Of a stretch of 38,220 nucleotides of DNA, positions 22,847 to 30,345 are shown piece after piece. The position numbers were made by a program, and so were the translations under genes. Source of the stretch: Flavobacteriales bacterium UBA6057 (GTDB lineage: Bacteria > Bacteroidota > Bacteroidia > Flavobacteriales_G > Salibacteraceae); assembly GCA_002428995.1 (NCBI GenBank), contig DIYJ01000014.1, positions 509,416 through 547,635 of the forward strand, read 5' to 3'. How positions within the stretch are numbered: position 1 is the first letter of the stretch; each line of letters begins with the position of its first letter. The notes beneath the pieces were generated by a model that was not told the origin of the DNA, did not search any database, and saw only the letters and a list, made by a program, of their open reading frames with translations.

Positions 22847-23623
22847 TTAGTGTGATTGTTGTTTTTTCACTCGGTTGAGGAGCGCTTTTTTCGGTACGAA
22901 TGGAATGAAGGCGAGCTCCATTTTTTGCTCCCAAGGAAGGCCGGCAATGACTTCTATTTTACCTTCTTCCATGGCTGTGTAGCCTTCAAGTGCTACCTCG
23001 TGTGCGCTTGCTGGCTGCTTGTAAATGGCGGTTTTGTTCATTCCAGAGCTTTCCCCAAAGGCTGTTTTGGTAGCTCCTGGCAGCAGTGCTGTCATAGAAA
23101 CTCCGGTGCCGCTGAGCTCTCCAGAGAGGGCATTGCTAAAAGAAGTCACGTAAGCCTTTGTAGCAAAGTACACGGCCTGCATAGGGCCAGGCAGCAAGCT
23201 CACGGTAGAAGACACATTCAAGATCCGCCCGGAGTCGCGCGCTACAAAGTCAGGAAGGAACTGTCGGGTCAAAGCCGTTAAGGCAATCACATTGACCTGG
23301 ATCATTGCAAGGTCCTTGTTCCAGTCTCTTTCGTGGAATGCTCCTACACCTCCGAAGCCGGCATTGTTGATCAGGTAGTCCACATTGATGTCATGACTTT
23401 TGAGCTCATCATGAATCTCTTGCGGAGCGGTGAGTTGGGTTAGGTTTTTTACAATGGTGTATACCTCAATATTGTAGAGATTTTCCAATTCGCTTTTCAG
23501 GGTTTTGAGCCCTTCAGCGTTCATGTCTACGGCAACGACATTGCCGCCTTTTTCAGCGTGGATTCTGGCAAATTCCTTTCCGATTCCACTGGCTGCTCCT
23601 GTTATTAATGCTGTTGTTTTCAT
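22847..23623 (-). CDS. Classical short-chain dehydrogenase/reductase
   Basis: A 258-residue SDR with TGAASGIG at 8-15, NNAG at 86-89, catalytic Ser138/139 (NVSST), and Tyr152/Lys156 (VYFATK). Asp33 at the end of beta-2 (AVDMN) suggests NAD(H) preference. It resembles the DltE/YqjQ-type oxidoreductases. It is the first gene of a two-gene operon with the class 3 ALDH. It starts 87 bp downstream of the Crp/Fnr gene at 23711, and the gap holds a 14-bp TTA-type inverted repeat positioned for activation. Confidence 0.95.
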   Translation of the reverse strand: MKTTALITGAASGIGKEFARIHAEKGGNVVAVDMNAEGLKTLKSELENLYNIEVYTIVKNLTQLTAPQEIHDELKSHDINVDYLINNAGFGGVGAFHERDWNKDLAMIQVNVIALTALTRQFLPDFVARDSGRILNVSSTVSLLPGPMQAVYFATKAYVTSFSNALSGELSGTGVSMTALLPGATKTAFGESSGMNKTAIYKQPASAHEVALEGYTAMEEGKIEVIAGLPWEQKMELAFIPFVPKKALLNRVKKQQSH

Positions 23624-23655
23624 CGTGCTATGTTGATTTTATTAAAAACTTAACA

Positions 23656-23699
23656 CGAAAGTATCGGGGCCTTATCGGCTAAAAATTACCCTACGGTAA
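23656..23699 (-). promoter_or_regulatory. Candidate Crp/Fnr site and promoter of the SDR-ALDH operon
   Basis: On the minus strand, TTACC-GTAG-GGTAA (23699-23686) has the 5-N4-5 geometry of FNR/CRP boxes. Its centre is 36.5 bp upstream of the end of TACTTTCG (23663-23656), a one-mismatch version of the -7 element TAnnTTTG. This puts the site near -42, the class II activator position. No good -33 element is present, as expected for an activator-dependent promoter. A related site with the same spacing is found at 32173-32216. Confidence 0.55.
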
Positions 23700-23710
23700 G
23701 AAATGAAAAT

Positions 23711-24271
23711 TCAGATGTTTTTTCTGATCCGACTAAGGCTTTGTGGGGTAACGCCCAGAAACGAAGCAATGTGAAAAAGCTTCGCCTTTTGGAACAGGAG
23801 CGGATGCTCTTCCATCAAGTGGAGGTACCTCTCCTCGGCCGTTTGTGTATGCATGCTCATGACCCTCCGGCTAAAGGTCATGGCAAATTCAGCATACAAT
23901 TGCCGCATGGCCTTTTCGGTAGACTCTATCTCTGTCATGATCCGTTCCAGTTGATCAAAAGTGATCAGGAGCAAATCGGTTTCTTCGAGTGCTTCCAGGT
24001 AGAGGATGTTCCGTTCTTGCTTCAAAAAGCTGAAAGGTGAAGTGATCATCGAGTCTGCCGCAGTGAACCAGTGCGTGACCTCATTGCCTTCAAGATCCAG
24101 GTAGTATACCCGAACAAACCCTTTCAATACGTAGTAGAAGTAGTTGCAACGCTGACCTTCTTCCAGGAATACCTCACCCTTCTTCTTGGTGGTAGTAGTG
24201 AGGCCAAGCCCGAGTTCAATGTTCCAATCGAGAAGTTCTTTGGCGGTCAGGTACTGGTCAGCTTTGATCAT
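23711..24271 (-). CDS. Crp/Fnr family transcriptional regulator
   Basis: A 186-residue regulator with a beta-roll effector domain (about 25-115: KKKGEVFLEEGQRCNYFYYVLKGFVRVYYLDLEGNEVTHWF), a dimer helix and a short HTH (FHIASFLGVTPQSLSRIRKNI) at the very C-terminus. The cAMP-binding residues are absent. The start ATG 24271 gives the typical family length; a TTG 10 codons upstream is possible. It lies 39 bp downstream of an alpha/beta hydrolase gene and 87 bp upstream of the SDR-ALDH operon, which it probably activates. It shares the recognition helix TPQxLSRIR with the regulator at 32231-32722. Confidence 0.92.
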   Translation of the reverse strand: MIKADQYLTAKELLDWNIELGLGLTTTTKKKGEVFLEEGQRCNYFYYVLKGFVRVYYLDLEGNEVTHWFTAADSMITSPFSFLKQERNILYLEALEETDLLLITFDQLERIMTEIESTEKAMRQLYAEFAMTFSRRVMSMHTQTAEERYLHLMEEHPLLFQKAKLFHIASFLGVTPQSLSRIRKNI

Positions 24272-24310
24272 AAGAGGACAGATAGCGGGTACATTCCGCA
24301 ATCAAAATAG

Positions 24311-25180
24311 CTATTCCTCCAGCCACACGGTGATCTTCTCGCTAATTTCTGAGAGGTGTCGCCCGAAAGGAATGTGCTTGCAGCCGCTTAATAAGTAGGT
24401 GTCTCGCAGGTTTTTGAACACGCGATTAGCTTGCTGAAGCGTAGCCTCGGCTGGGAAAAAAACATCGTCATCAGCCAGAATCATGTAAACGGGCTGATGG
24501 AAGTCCTGGACATCTGACTCCTTTAAAATTGGCGGACGCCTGTAGTCCATGTGCAGGCCTGAAAGAATAGCCTTCTGATAGTCGAACATGTAGCTGTCCT
24601 CCGGGTCAGCGAAGGCACTTACAAAGGTTCGCAGGTCATCGTCCTTCCCGGTTATATGCCACCGAATAAGTGGAATAGATAGCTTAGTGAAGGAGGGCCA
24701 AAACGGACCATTGGCAAGTCCACCGGGAACGACAAAAATGCACCGCTCCACCCGCTGTGGCTTATGCGTGATCAACTTCTGAAGGAGGAAGGCTCCATAA
24801 GAGATGCCTATGCAGGGAGCTTGTTCCACACCAAGTTCCTGGAGGACTTCATCAGCCCAGAGGGCAAAAGAGCTGTCTTTCAGATTCATCAGAGTTTCAT
24901 CGCTCATGGTCGCCTGGCCGATGGTTTCGATGGCGATGAGCAAATAGCGCTCCCTCAATGGGCTCACCGACTCCAGCGTAAGCGGTGCACCTGCATGCAC
25001 ACCGTGAAACAGCACGATGGGTTTTCCTTGCGGGTTCCCTGTTTTGACCACTCGTGTTCGCCCAAAGGCAGTCTGCACATCTACTTCCTCGAAAGGAAAA
25101 TCAAGTGCTTGCCGCTTTTGGCGGTGGAGTTGCTGAATGCGCTGTTTGGCTTCAGCGGATCGGTAAATGCTTTTGCCCAT
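24311..25180 (-). CDS. Alpha/beta hydrolase
   Basis: A 289-residue serine hydrolase. It has the oxyanion motif FHGVHAG (HG near residue 59-60), the nucleophile elbow GISYGA (Ser127), a probable acid in MILADDDVFFP and a C-terminal histidine in CKHIPFGRH. No signal peptide, so cytoplasmic. It looks like an esterase/lipase of the broad superfamily; the substrate is unknown. It is divergent from a tetR gene across an 89-bp gap with two copies of an 18-bp operator, so repression by TetR is likely. It may be co-transcribed with the Crp/Fnr gene downstream. Confidence 0.9.
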   Translation of the reverse strand: MGKSIYRSAEAKQRIQQLHRQKRQALDFPFEEVDVQTAFGRTRVVKTGNPQGKPIVLFHGVHAGAPLTLESVSPLRERYLLIAIETIGQATMSDETLMNLKDSSFALWADEVLQELGVEQAPCIGISYGAFLLQKLITHKPQRVERCIFVVPGGLANGPFWPSFTKLSIPLIRWHITGKDDDLRTFVSAFADPEDSYMFDYQKAILSGLHMDYRRPPILKESDVQDFHQPVYMILADDDVFFPAEATLQQANRVFKNLRDTYLLSGCKHIPFGRHLSEISEKITVWLEE

Positions 25181-25205
25181 TGCGGGATGTGTTGTCTTTG
25201 GAATT

Positions 25206-25265
25206 CAAAATTAGTCCATTTGGACTAAAGTGGAAAATAGAATGAGTCTATCTGGACTAATTTCG
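25206..25265. promoter_or_regulatory. Duplicated TetR operator/promoter element
   Basis: Operator 1 is TTAGTCC-ATTT-GGACTAA (25211-25228, perfect). Operator 2 is TGAGTCT-ATCT-GGACTAA (25243-25260, imperfect left arm). Their centres are 32 bp apart, about three helical turns. Each overlaps a -7 element pointing outward: TAATTTTG on the minus strand (25213-25206) for the hydrolase and TAATTTCG on the plus strand (25258-25265) for tetR. The unit TGGACTAATTTYG is thus present twice in opposite orientations. Bound TetR should block both promoters. Confidence 0.75.
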
Positions 25266-25269
25266 CCTC

Positions 25270-25863
25270 ATGAAGACCAGGGACCTCATCAAAGAAGCGG
25301 GCAGGGAGTTGTTCAATCAGAAGGGAGTGATGAACGTGACCTTAAGAGAGGTCGCTGATGGACTGAAAAAGAGCTATGGAAACATCACCTACCACTTTGC
25401 GACCAAAGCTGTGCTCATCGAGGCGCTTTTCGAAGATATGAACCGGGAGCTGAGCGCCTTGCAGCAACCTTCATTCGAGGTCGATTTGCTCCGTTATTTC
25501 CTGCGACTGCCGTCCGATAGCTATGGCATCACCACGAAATACCTGTTCTTCACGGTCGATCAGCTTTACATCAAGCGGAACTACCCGGAGCTGTTCAAGC
25601 ACATGGACAGAACCCACAAGGAACGAGGGGCAAAATGGTTACAGTTATTGATGCGCCTGCGCGATGAGGGCTTTCTCCAACAGGACCTCCTATTAGAAGA
25701 CCTTCAATACATCATGCTATTGAGTGTAAGTGTTCGGTCAACCTACTTTCAGATGAAGGAACCATCCACCTACGATGAGGCTTCGTTCGTTGCTGCGGTT
25801 AATCAGTTGCTGAAACCGTATTTGAGCAAGAAAGGCCTCCAGATTTACCAGTCCGCTATTTGA
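25270..25863 (+). CDS. TetR family transcriptional regulator
   Basis: A 197-residue regulator with an N-terminal HTH (about 5-47: IKEAGRELFNQKGVMNVTLREVADGLKKSYGNITYHFATKAVLIEAL), where GNITYHF is the recognition helix signature, and a helical ligand/dimer domain. The -7 element ends only 5 bp before the ATG, so the message is probably leaderless. It is divergent from an alpha/beta hydrolase, with two operators between them, so autoregulation plus control of the hydrolase is likely. The last 8 bp overlap the convergent DUF6624 gene. Confidence 0.93.
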   Translation: MKTRDLIKEAGRELFNQKGVMNVTLREVADGLKKSYGNITYHFATKAVLIEALFEDMNRELSALQQPSFEVDLLRYFLRLPSDSYGITTKYLFFTVDQLYIKRNYPELFKHMDRTHKERGAKWLQLLMRLRDEGFLQQDLLLEDLQYIMLLSVSVRSTYFQMKEPSTYDEASFVAAVNQLLKPYLSKKGLQIYQSAI

Positions 25864-26683
25864 AAAAAGCATAGGCCAGCTTGTTCGGGGCCATCTTTGG
25901 GTCGATCTCAAACAACAAACGTTCATCGCTGAGGGGTGCGGGATGGTCATACCCCTGAGCAATCAGCATTTTGAGTACTTCCTCCGGCATGTCTACTTGA
26001 TGCTCGAATGCGTAGATCAGTGCCTTGATCTCATCCGCGAGGGTTTGATCCTTGAGTATGAGCCTGAGTTTTTTGGTGGAGTTGGAGCCGAGTGTCTTGC
26101 TCATTGCCGTGATGTAGGGCAAAGCAAACTGTGGCTCTATGGCCGCTGCATCACCTTCCCAAAGCTCGAGGGTGTCCGGCTTTTCGTTGTACACCCTCAG
26201 GTTTGATCCCAGCCATTGATAGCGCTGTTCGAGGATGAAGAGGGCAACACCCCACCTTTCTTCCAGTTGCAGGCATTTTTGAGCAGCCAGCCGATAGTAA
26301 TGTTCAAAATCATCACGGCTTAGATTGCCCTGATGAGCAAGAATAAGAGAAACACCGGAACCTCGTGTTTTGACCTGAAAGGTGCTGGGCCAACCTTGTG
26401 CTGCGATGATGCTGTCCAGCTTTCTTCGAAGTTCCAGATCCTGTTCGCTTCCTGTGCCTACCCCTTCTTTTCTTAGTAGCTGGTCTTTCTCCACAAGCTG
26501 GATCATCAGCTTGGCCAGCGCGCTCGTGGAATCGGTGACGCGGGGAAGGAGATCACCATACATCCAACCCCGGTCTCTTAGTTTGTCGATGGTGAACGCT
26601 TCCTGGGTCATTCCGGGTAGCACAAACAGCCAGCATACCAATGCAATGAATACTATCCGCGGAAGTTTGAATGGAAGGCGCAT
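25856..26683 (-). CDS. DUF6624-like exported protein
   Basis: A 275-residue protein with a signal peptide (hydrophobic residues about 9-26, MRLPFKLPRIVFIALVCWLF, ending in GMTQ). The centre matches the DUF6624 pattern: a helix LRRKLDSIIAAQGWPSTFQV followed by SLILAHQGNLSRDDFEHYYRLAAQ and ALFILEQRYQWLGSNLRVY. The family is common in Bacteroidota and of unknown function. The C-terminal third (ALIYAFEHQVDMPEEVLKML) is helical. It converges with tetR, overlapping it by 8 bp, and forms a single-gene unit. Confidence 0.8.
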   Translation of the reverse strand: MRLPFKLPRIVFIALVCWLFVLPGMTQEAFTIDKLRDRGWMYGDLLPRVTDSTSALAKLMIQLVEKDQLLRKEGVGTGSEQDLELRRKLDSIIAAQGWPSTFQVKTRGSGVSLILAHQGNLSRDDFEHYYRLAAQKCLQLEERWGVALFILEQRYQWLGSNLRVYNEKPDTLELWEGDAAAIEPQFALPYITAMSKTLGSNSTKKLRLILKDQTLADEIKALIYAFEHQVDMPEEVLKMLIAQGYDHPAPLSDERLLFEIDPKMAPNKLAYAFFK

Positions 26684-26759
26684 ACCTCCAAAGGAATCAA
26701 AAACAAGGGGGCTTACAAAAGGTGAGTTGGTCTGGTACTGGAGGGTAATCCGAGAATGA

Positions 26760-27335
26760 TCAACCTTCTACCACAGCTCTCACTCTTGCCTGCAGCTCTG
26801 GAATGAGTTCTTCACCGAACCAGGGATTCTTCTTCAGCCAGATGTTGTTCCTCGGAGAAGGGTGAGGAAGTGGAAGATACTTTGGCAGATAGGTGGTGTA
26901 GTTTCGAACCGTTTCGGTCAGTGTCGCCTTTTCCTTACCCTGCAGGTAATACTTCTGAGCATAATTGCCGATGAGGATGACAATGTCCAGTTGCCGGAGC
27001 TGGTCCAGCACCAGCGGATGCCATTTTGGAGCGCATTCCGGGCGCGGAGGCAAATCCCCGCTCTTGCCTTTCCCGGGATAACAGAACCCCATGGGAACCA
27101 GCGCAAACAGCTGATCGTTGTAAAACTGATCCGCTTCCACTCCGAGCCATTCCCGCAAGCGCTCACCACTTTTATCGTCCCATGGAATTCCCGTTTCGTG
27201 GACGATCCTTCCTGGCGCCTGACCAATGATGGCGATCCTGCTGGAAGGATGCGCGCTCATCACTGGATTGACTCCGTGTTCCAGGTATGGTTTGCAAATG
27301 GTGCAGCTTCGAATGTCCGAGAGTAGTTCTTTCAT
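26760..27335 (-). CDS. Uracil-DNA glycosylase family protein
   Basis: A 191-residue protein of the UDG superfamily (COG1573 group). Motif A is IIGQAPGRIVHETGIPWDDKSGERLREWLG and the C-terminal motif is PLPHPSPRNNIWLKKNPWF, with the catalytic-loop His. Two N-terminal cysteines (Cys11, Cys14; SCTIC) are present but the full four-cysteine iron-sulfur set of family 4/5 enzymes is not obvious. It would excise uracil or a related damaged base from DNA, or be a related non-repair member. The ATG 27335 is chosen because the family begins MxELLxxIRxC; 16 in-frame codons upstream are unlikely to be coding. Confidence 0.9.
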   Translation of the reverse strand: MKELLSDIRSCTICKPYLEHGVNPVMSAHPSSRIAIIGQAPGRIVHETGIPWDDKSGERLREWLGVEADQFYNDQLFALVPMGFCYPGKGKSGDLPPRPECAPKWHPLVLDQLRQLDIVILIGNYAQKYYLQGKEKATLTETVRNYTTYLPKYLPLPHPSPRNNIWLKKNPWFGEELIPELQARVRAVVEG

Positions 27336-27395
27336 GAGGCGGTTCCTATGGTGACTTGGCGTAACGAAGTCCTGCGCAGCCATTCCTTTCCACGG

Positions 27396-27902
27396 CTACC
27401 TGGGAATGCGCTCGAAATTGTCTTCGAAGTACTTCACCCACTTGCCTTCGATCCTCTTTTCACCATACTCCTGAAAGTTACCTTCCGGGGTGGAGGTGAA
27501 GATGTACCGCACATCATCATTGGGTGTGACGATCAGTTTCCCATCGCTGAAAGTGGCTGGATATTTCCCAGCACCCCGCTGCGAGAAGGGGTTGTAGTAA
27601 TAAGTCTTGTCCTTGTCATCATAATAGATCACCGTGTGAAGTACGAGCGTCTCCGATTTCAGATCGATGGTAATGATGTGTTGATCCAGTGAATACTGAA
27701 TGCTCTCGTAGGCAGGCACTTCCCGTGTCACAGATCCATTTTCATAGGCGGTTGAGGTGCCGACCCAGTCACCAATCATGTAGTTGAGCAGCGCCATTTT
27801 TTCCTGCTTTGGGTTTTGTCCGAAAGCAGCATTGGTTAGTATGACCGAGGTTCCAATGAGCAATAAAGAGAAGGTCAGAGCAGATAGAAGGAGTGACTTC
27901 AT
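27396..27902 (-). CDS. Secreted beta-barrel-like (lipocalin/DUF1579-like) protein
   Basis: A 168-residue exported protein: signal peptide MKSLLLSALTFSLLLIGTS..., cleaved near AAFGQ. The mature part starts with a helix and MIGDWVGTSTAYENG, followed by repeated amphipathic strands (YSLDQHIITIDLKSETLVLHTVIYYDDKDKTYYYNPF). The GDWxG start and the strand pattern resemble lipocalin-like or heme-binding beta barrels, but the exact family is not clear. A -7 element TAGATTTG (27929-27922, minus strand) lies 19 bp upstream of the ATG. It is divergent from a methyltransferase gene. Confidence 0.75.
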   Translation of the reverse strand: MKSLLLSALTFSLLLIGTSVILTNAAFGQNPKQEKMALLNYMIGDWVGTSTAYENGSVTREVPAYESIQYSLDQHIITIDLKSETLVLHTVIYYDDKDKTYYYNPFSQRGAGKYPATFSDGKLIVTPNDDVRYIFTSTPEGNFQEYGEKRIEGKWVKYFEDNFERIPR

Positions 27903-27940
27903 AGGATCAATGATTGGTTTTCAAATCTAGATCTGTGACG

Positions 27941-27974
27941 TTGCTCGGTCCTTGTTGTTCACGGGGTATTTTTG
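27941..27974 (+). promoter_or_regulatory. Promoter of the methyltransferase gene
   Basis: TTG (27941-27943), a 23-bp spacer and TATTTTTG (27967-27974), a full TAnnTTTG match. Transcription should begin near 27980, which rules out the far-upstream in-frame TTG at 27914 as translation start and supports the GTG at 28031. Confidence 0.5.
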
Positions 27975-28030
27975 AAACCATCGAATGGCAATGCGCCATT
28001 CCTTTCTTTGATGCAGGATCATCCTTCACC

Positions 28031-28705
28031 GTGAGCAATCAAAATCCAACGAAAAAAACCAAGGAGTCCTGGCCCACTGATGCCGCAATGCGCCAGGTCT
28101 ACAGCGCTCATCTGTGGGGTGGGAGGGAGCATGACTTTTATTCGGGTGAAGGCTCGCACCTTGCTGAACTTGTCGATCCTTATGTAGAGGTGGTGAAGGC
28201 CTTTTTATCCTCGTTTGATCCGCGATTGACAGTCTGCGATCTGGGTTGCGGTGATTTTAACGTTGGGCGTCAGTTGGTGGAACATACCGCTCACTACACG
28301 GCTGTGGACATTGTTCCAGAACTCATCGAGCGAAATCGCCAGAAGTATAGCGATGACGGGCTTGAGTTTCATTGCCTCAACCTGGCTACAGATCCACTTC
28401 CATCGGCCGACTGCGCTGTGGTGAGGCAGGTGCTACAGCACCTCTCCAATGCTGAGGTGCACACCATTGCACAAAAGCTACTGCACTATCGCTACGTGAT
28501 TCTGACCGAACATCTGCCGGACAGTTCCTTTGTTCCGAACAAAGACATCATTTCAGGGCAGGGCACACGCCTAAAGAAAAAGAGCGGTGTCAACTTGTTG
28601 GCACCGCCCTTTGAACTTTCTGTGAAGGAGCAAAAAGCACTCCTTTCCATTGCGCTTACCCCAGGCAAGGGACGCATCGTAACAACACTGCTCAGGTTCT
28701 TCTGA
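28031..28705 (+). CDS. Class I SAM-dependent methyltransferase
   Basis: A 224-residue Rossmann-fold methyltransferase. Motif I is TVCDLGCGDFNVGRQL, the acidic residue at the end of beta-2 is in YTAVDIVPELIERN, and motif post-I/II is FHCLNLATDPLPSADCAVVRQVLQHLSN. An N-terminal WGGREHDFYSGEGSH segment is typical of a small-molecule methyltransferase group related to Methyltransf_25. The start GTG 28031 is preferred because a promoter ends at 27974; ATG 28088 (205 residues) is the alternative. The substrate is unknown. It is convergent with the flavodoxin-fold gene, with only 17 bp between stop codons. Confidence 0.85.
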   Translation: MSNQNPTKKTKESWPTDAAMRQVYSAHLWGGREHDFYSGEGSHLAELVDPYVEVVKAFLSSFDPRLTVCDLGCGDFNVGRQLVEHTAHYTAVDIVPELIERNRQKYSDDGLEFHCLNLATDPLPSADCAVVRQVLQHLSNAEVHTIAQKLLHYRYVILTEHLPDSSFVPNKDIISGQGTRLKKKSGVNLLAPPFELSVKEQKALLSIALTPGKGRIVTTLLRFF

Positions 28706-28722
28706 GGTGTCGCGATCAGTTC

Positions 28723-29481
28723 CTAGCGCTTGTGCTCAGGGCTGTCGAATCCGGCCTTGCAACCTGCTTCCCACTCATCCGGCAAATTCCCATAGGCGGG
28801 CACTCCACCTTGATCTTTGAGCATTCGGGCCATGTGCAGGCAGTTCCACACCAGGAAGGTGGTGTTGCGATTGGTGAAATCATTTTCGGGACCACCCGAA
28901 CCTTCATCCCGGTAAGAAGGACCTGGGCCTGCTTCGCCCATCCATCCGGCATCGGCTTGCGGAGGAACGGTGTATCCAATGTGTGACAGAGAGAAGAGGA
29001 TGTTCATGGCGCAGTGCTTCACCCCGTCTTCGTTGCCAGTGATGAGTGTGGCACCGACCTTTCCGTAGTCTCTGTACTGGCCCTTTTCGTTGAATTGATG
29101 GGTGTAGCCATACATCCTTTCCAGGGTGCGGTTACACACGGATGACTTTTCACCGAGCCACACCGAGGTGCAAACGATGACGATGTCTGCGGCATCGATT
29201 TCCTTTTGAATCTGCGGCCAGTCGTCCCGATCCCACTCAGGAGTCTTGGACATGTCAAGCCCCAGTCCGGCCGGAATTTCATAGTCCACAGGACGAATGA
29301 TCTTCGATTTGACACCGTTGGCATCGAAAATGCGCTGCGCCACTTTGATGAGGCCTTCGGTATGAGATAAAACAGGAGTTCGGTTCAGCGTGCAGTTCAG
29401 GAATAGAGCTGTGAGATCCTCGTATTTCGCGGGCGGGTTTTCACAGTGCTTGTCGATTTTGGTTTGCAGTTGTTCAGACAT
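28723..29481 (-). CDS. Flavodoxin-fold NAD(P)H-dependent oxidoreductase
   Basis: A 252-residue flavoprotein of the NADPH-dependent FMN reductase group. It has an N-terminal beta strand with the FMN-phosphate loop (LTALFLNCTLNRTPVLSHTEGL), DIVIVCTSVWLGEKSSVCNRTLERM (a typical isoalloxazine loop) and GATLITGNEDGVKHCAMNILFSLSHIGY. The C-terminal part beyond about 180 is extended and rich in Gly, Trp and Asp. It probably reduces quinones, nitro compounds or flavins. It is convergent with the methyltransferase gene, and the 200-bp gap upstream of it has no clear gene. Confidence 0.9.
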   Translation of the reverse strand: MSEQLQTKIDKHCENPPAKYEDLTALFLNCTLNRTPVLSHTEGLIKVAQRIFDANGVKSKIIRPVDYEIPAGLGLDMSKTPEWDRDDWPQIQKEIDAADIVIVCTSVWLGEKSSVCNRTLERMYGYTHQFNEKGQYRDYGKVGATLITGNEDGVKHCAMNILFSLSHIGYTVPPQADAGWMGEAGPGPSYRDEGSGGPENDFTNRNTTFLVWNCLHMARMLKDQGGVPAYGNLPDEWEAGCKAGFDSPEHKR

Positions 29482-29681
29482 TTTTAGTTGGTTTTATTGT
29501 TTTGGTAAGGGGGTGTATCGGTAGAAAGTTGAGTGTCAATATAGCTATACCTAATCCAGCGGTTCCCTGGAAGTGATCCAACACGAGCGTGTGTCCAACC
29601 CCCTGGCAGGTGGGTAACAGGTGGAGCAGTGAAGCGAGCCCGGCCGGGATGTTGTAGTTGGTTTTCATGGGCTGCGACTCA

Positions 29682-30242
29682 TCAAAAGCTATCTGGAAAT
29701 GAAAGTTTGATTTTGACTATCAGGATGATGATGAGCACTCCAACAAGGAAGAAAGCATTGGATCGCCCTTTCTTCAAAACACCTCTTGTGGACAACAGCT
29801 GCAGAAGCACTCGGAGCAGCACGAGAATCCCGACCGAAAGCATCAGATCCAGGAGTGATATACTCGACCAATCGTTGTTGTGCCAACGGTTCCAGATCAC
29901 GGGTTGCAGTTCCTGGTGTTGAAGCTGTTGCGTCCAGTGAGCTTCTTTAGCGAAGGTGTCAAGCTTGGCGCTGAACTCGTTGTAGATGAAATAGCTCAGC
30001 ACTGACTCGCGCGGTGAAGAATAGTATGTTCCGATCATATGGCGGTCGTAGAAATACCATTCCTTCAGGTTACTCAGGATGACGCTATCCTTCACAAAGA
30101 GTGCTTTTGGACCCCAATTATCGCTGATGGTATTTCCTCCGGGAGTTTCTGCTTCCCAGTCGGTCCAGGCGATGGCGTGGCCCTCGACATGGTACCAAAA
30201 TCCAAGGATCATGAGGATCCATTTCAAGGTCTTTATTCCCAC
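29682..30242 (-). CDS. Membrane-anchored exported protein, unknown function
   Basis: A 186-residue protein with an N-terminal signal peptide or anchor (GIKTLKWILMILGFWYHVEGHAIA), an extracytoplasmic Trp/Tyr-rich domain (about 25-125) and two closely spaced C-terminal helices (about 129-150 and 162-180), with a short basic loop RGVLKKGRSN between. The start is GTG at 30242; an ATG 10 codons later would remove part of the signal segment. No family is recognised. It lies 103 bp downstream of the DOPA dioxygenase stop codon on the same strand. Confidence 0.72.
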   Translation of the reverse strand: MGIKTLKWILMILGFWYHVEGHAIAWTDWEAETPGGNTISDNWGPKALFVKDSVILSNLKEWYFYDRHMIGTYYSSPRESVLSYFIYNEFSAKLDTFAKEAHWTQQLQHQELQPVIWNRWHNNDWSSISLLDLMLSVGILVLLRVLLQLLSTRGVLKKGRSNAFFLVGVLIIILIVKIKLSFPDSF

Positions 30243-30345
30243 GCTTTTACAACGATTGAGTGTGAAGATAGGCTGCGCCAGATGCCTTTACAGGCATTGT
30301 TTCCCCGGAGGGAACTCTGATCAACAACTTCGCTGAACAACGTCA

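Noticed and set aside
29474..29668. 64-codon open frame on the minus strand between the flavodoxin-fold protein and the membrane protein
   Set aside because: It begins with ATG and has hydrophobic stretches, but it overlaps the start of the flavodoxin-fold gene by 8 bp, has no family match I can recognise and no promoter-like element. It could be a decayed gene; evidence is too weak to call.
30282..30297. ATGCCT-TTAC-AGGCAT hairpin downstream of the DOPA dioxygenase gene
   Set aside because: Stem is only 6 bp with no T run on either strand, so it is not called a terminator.
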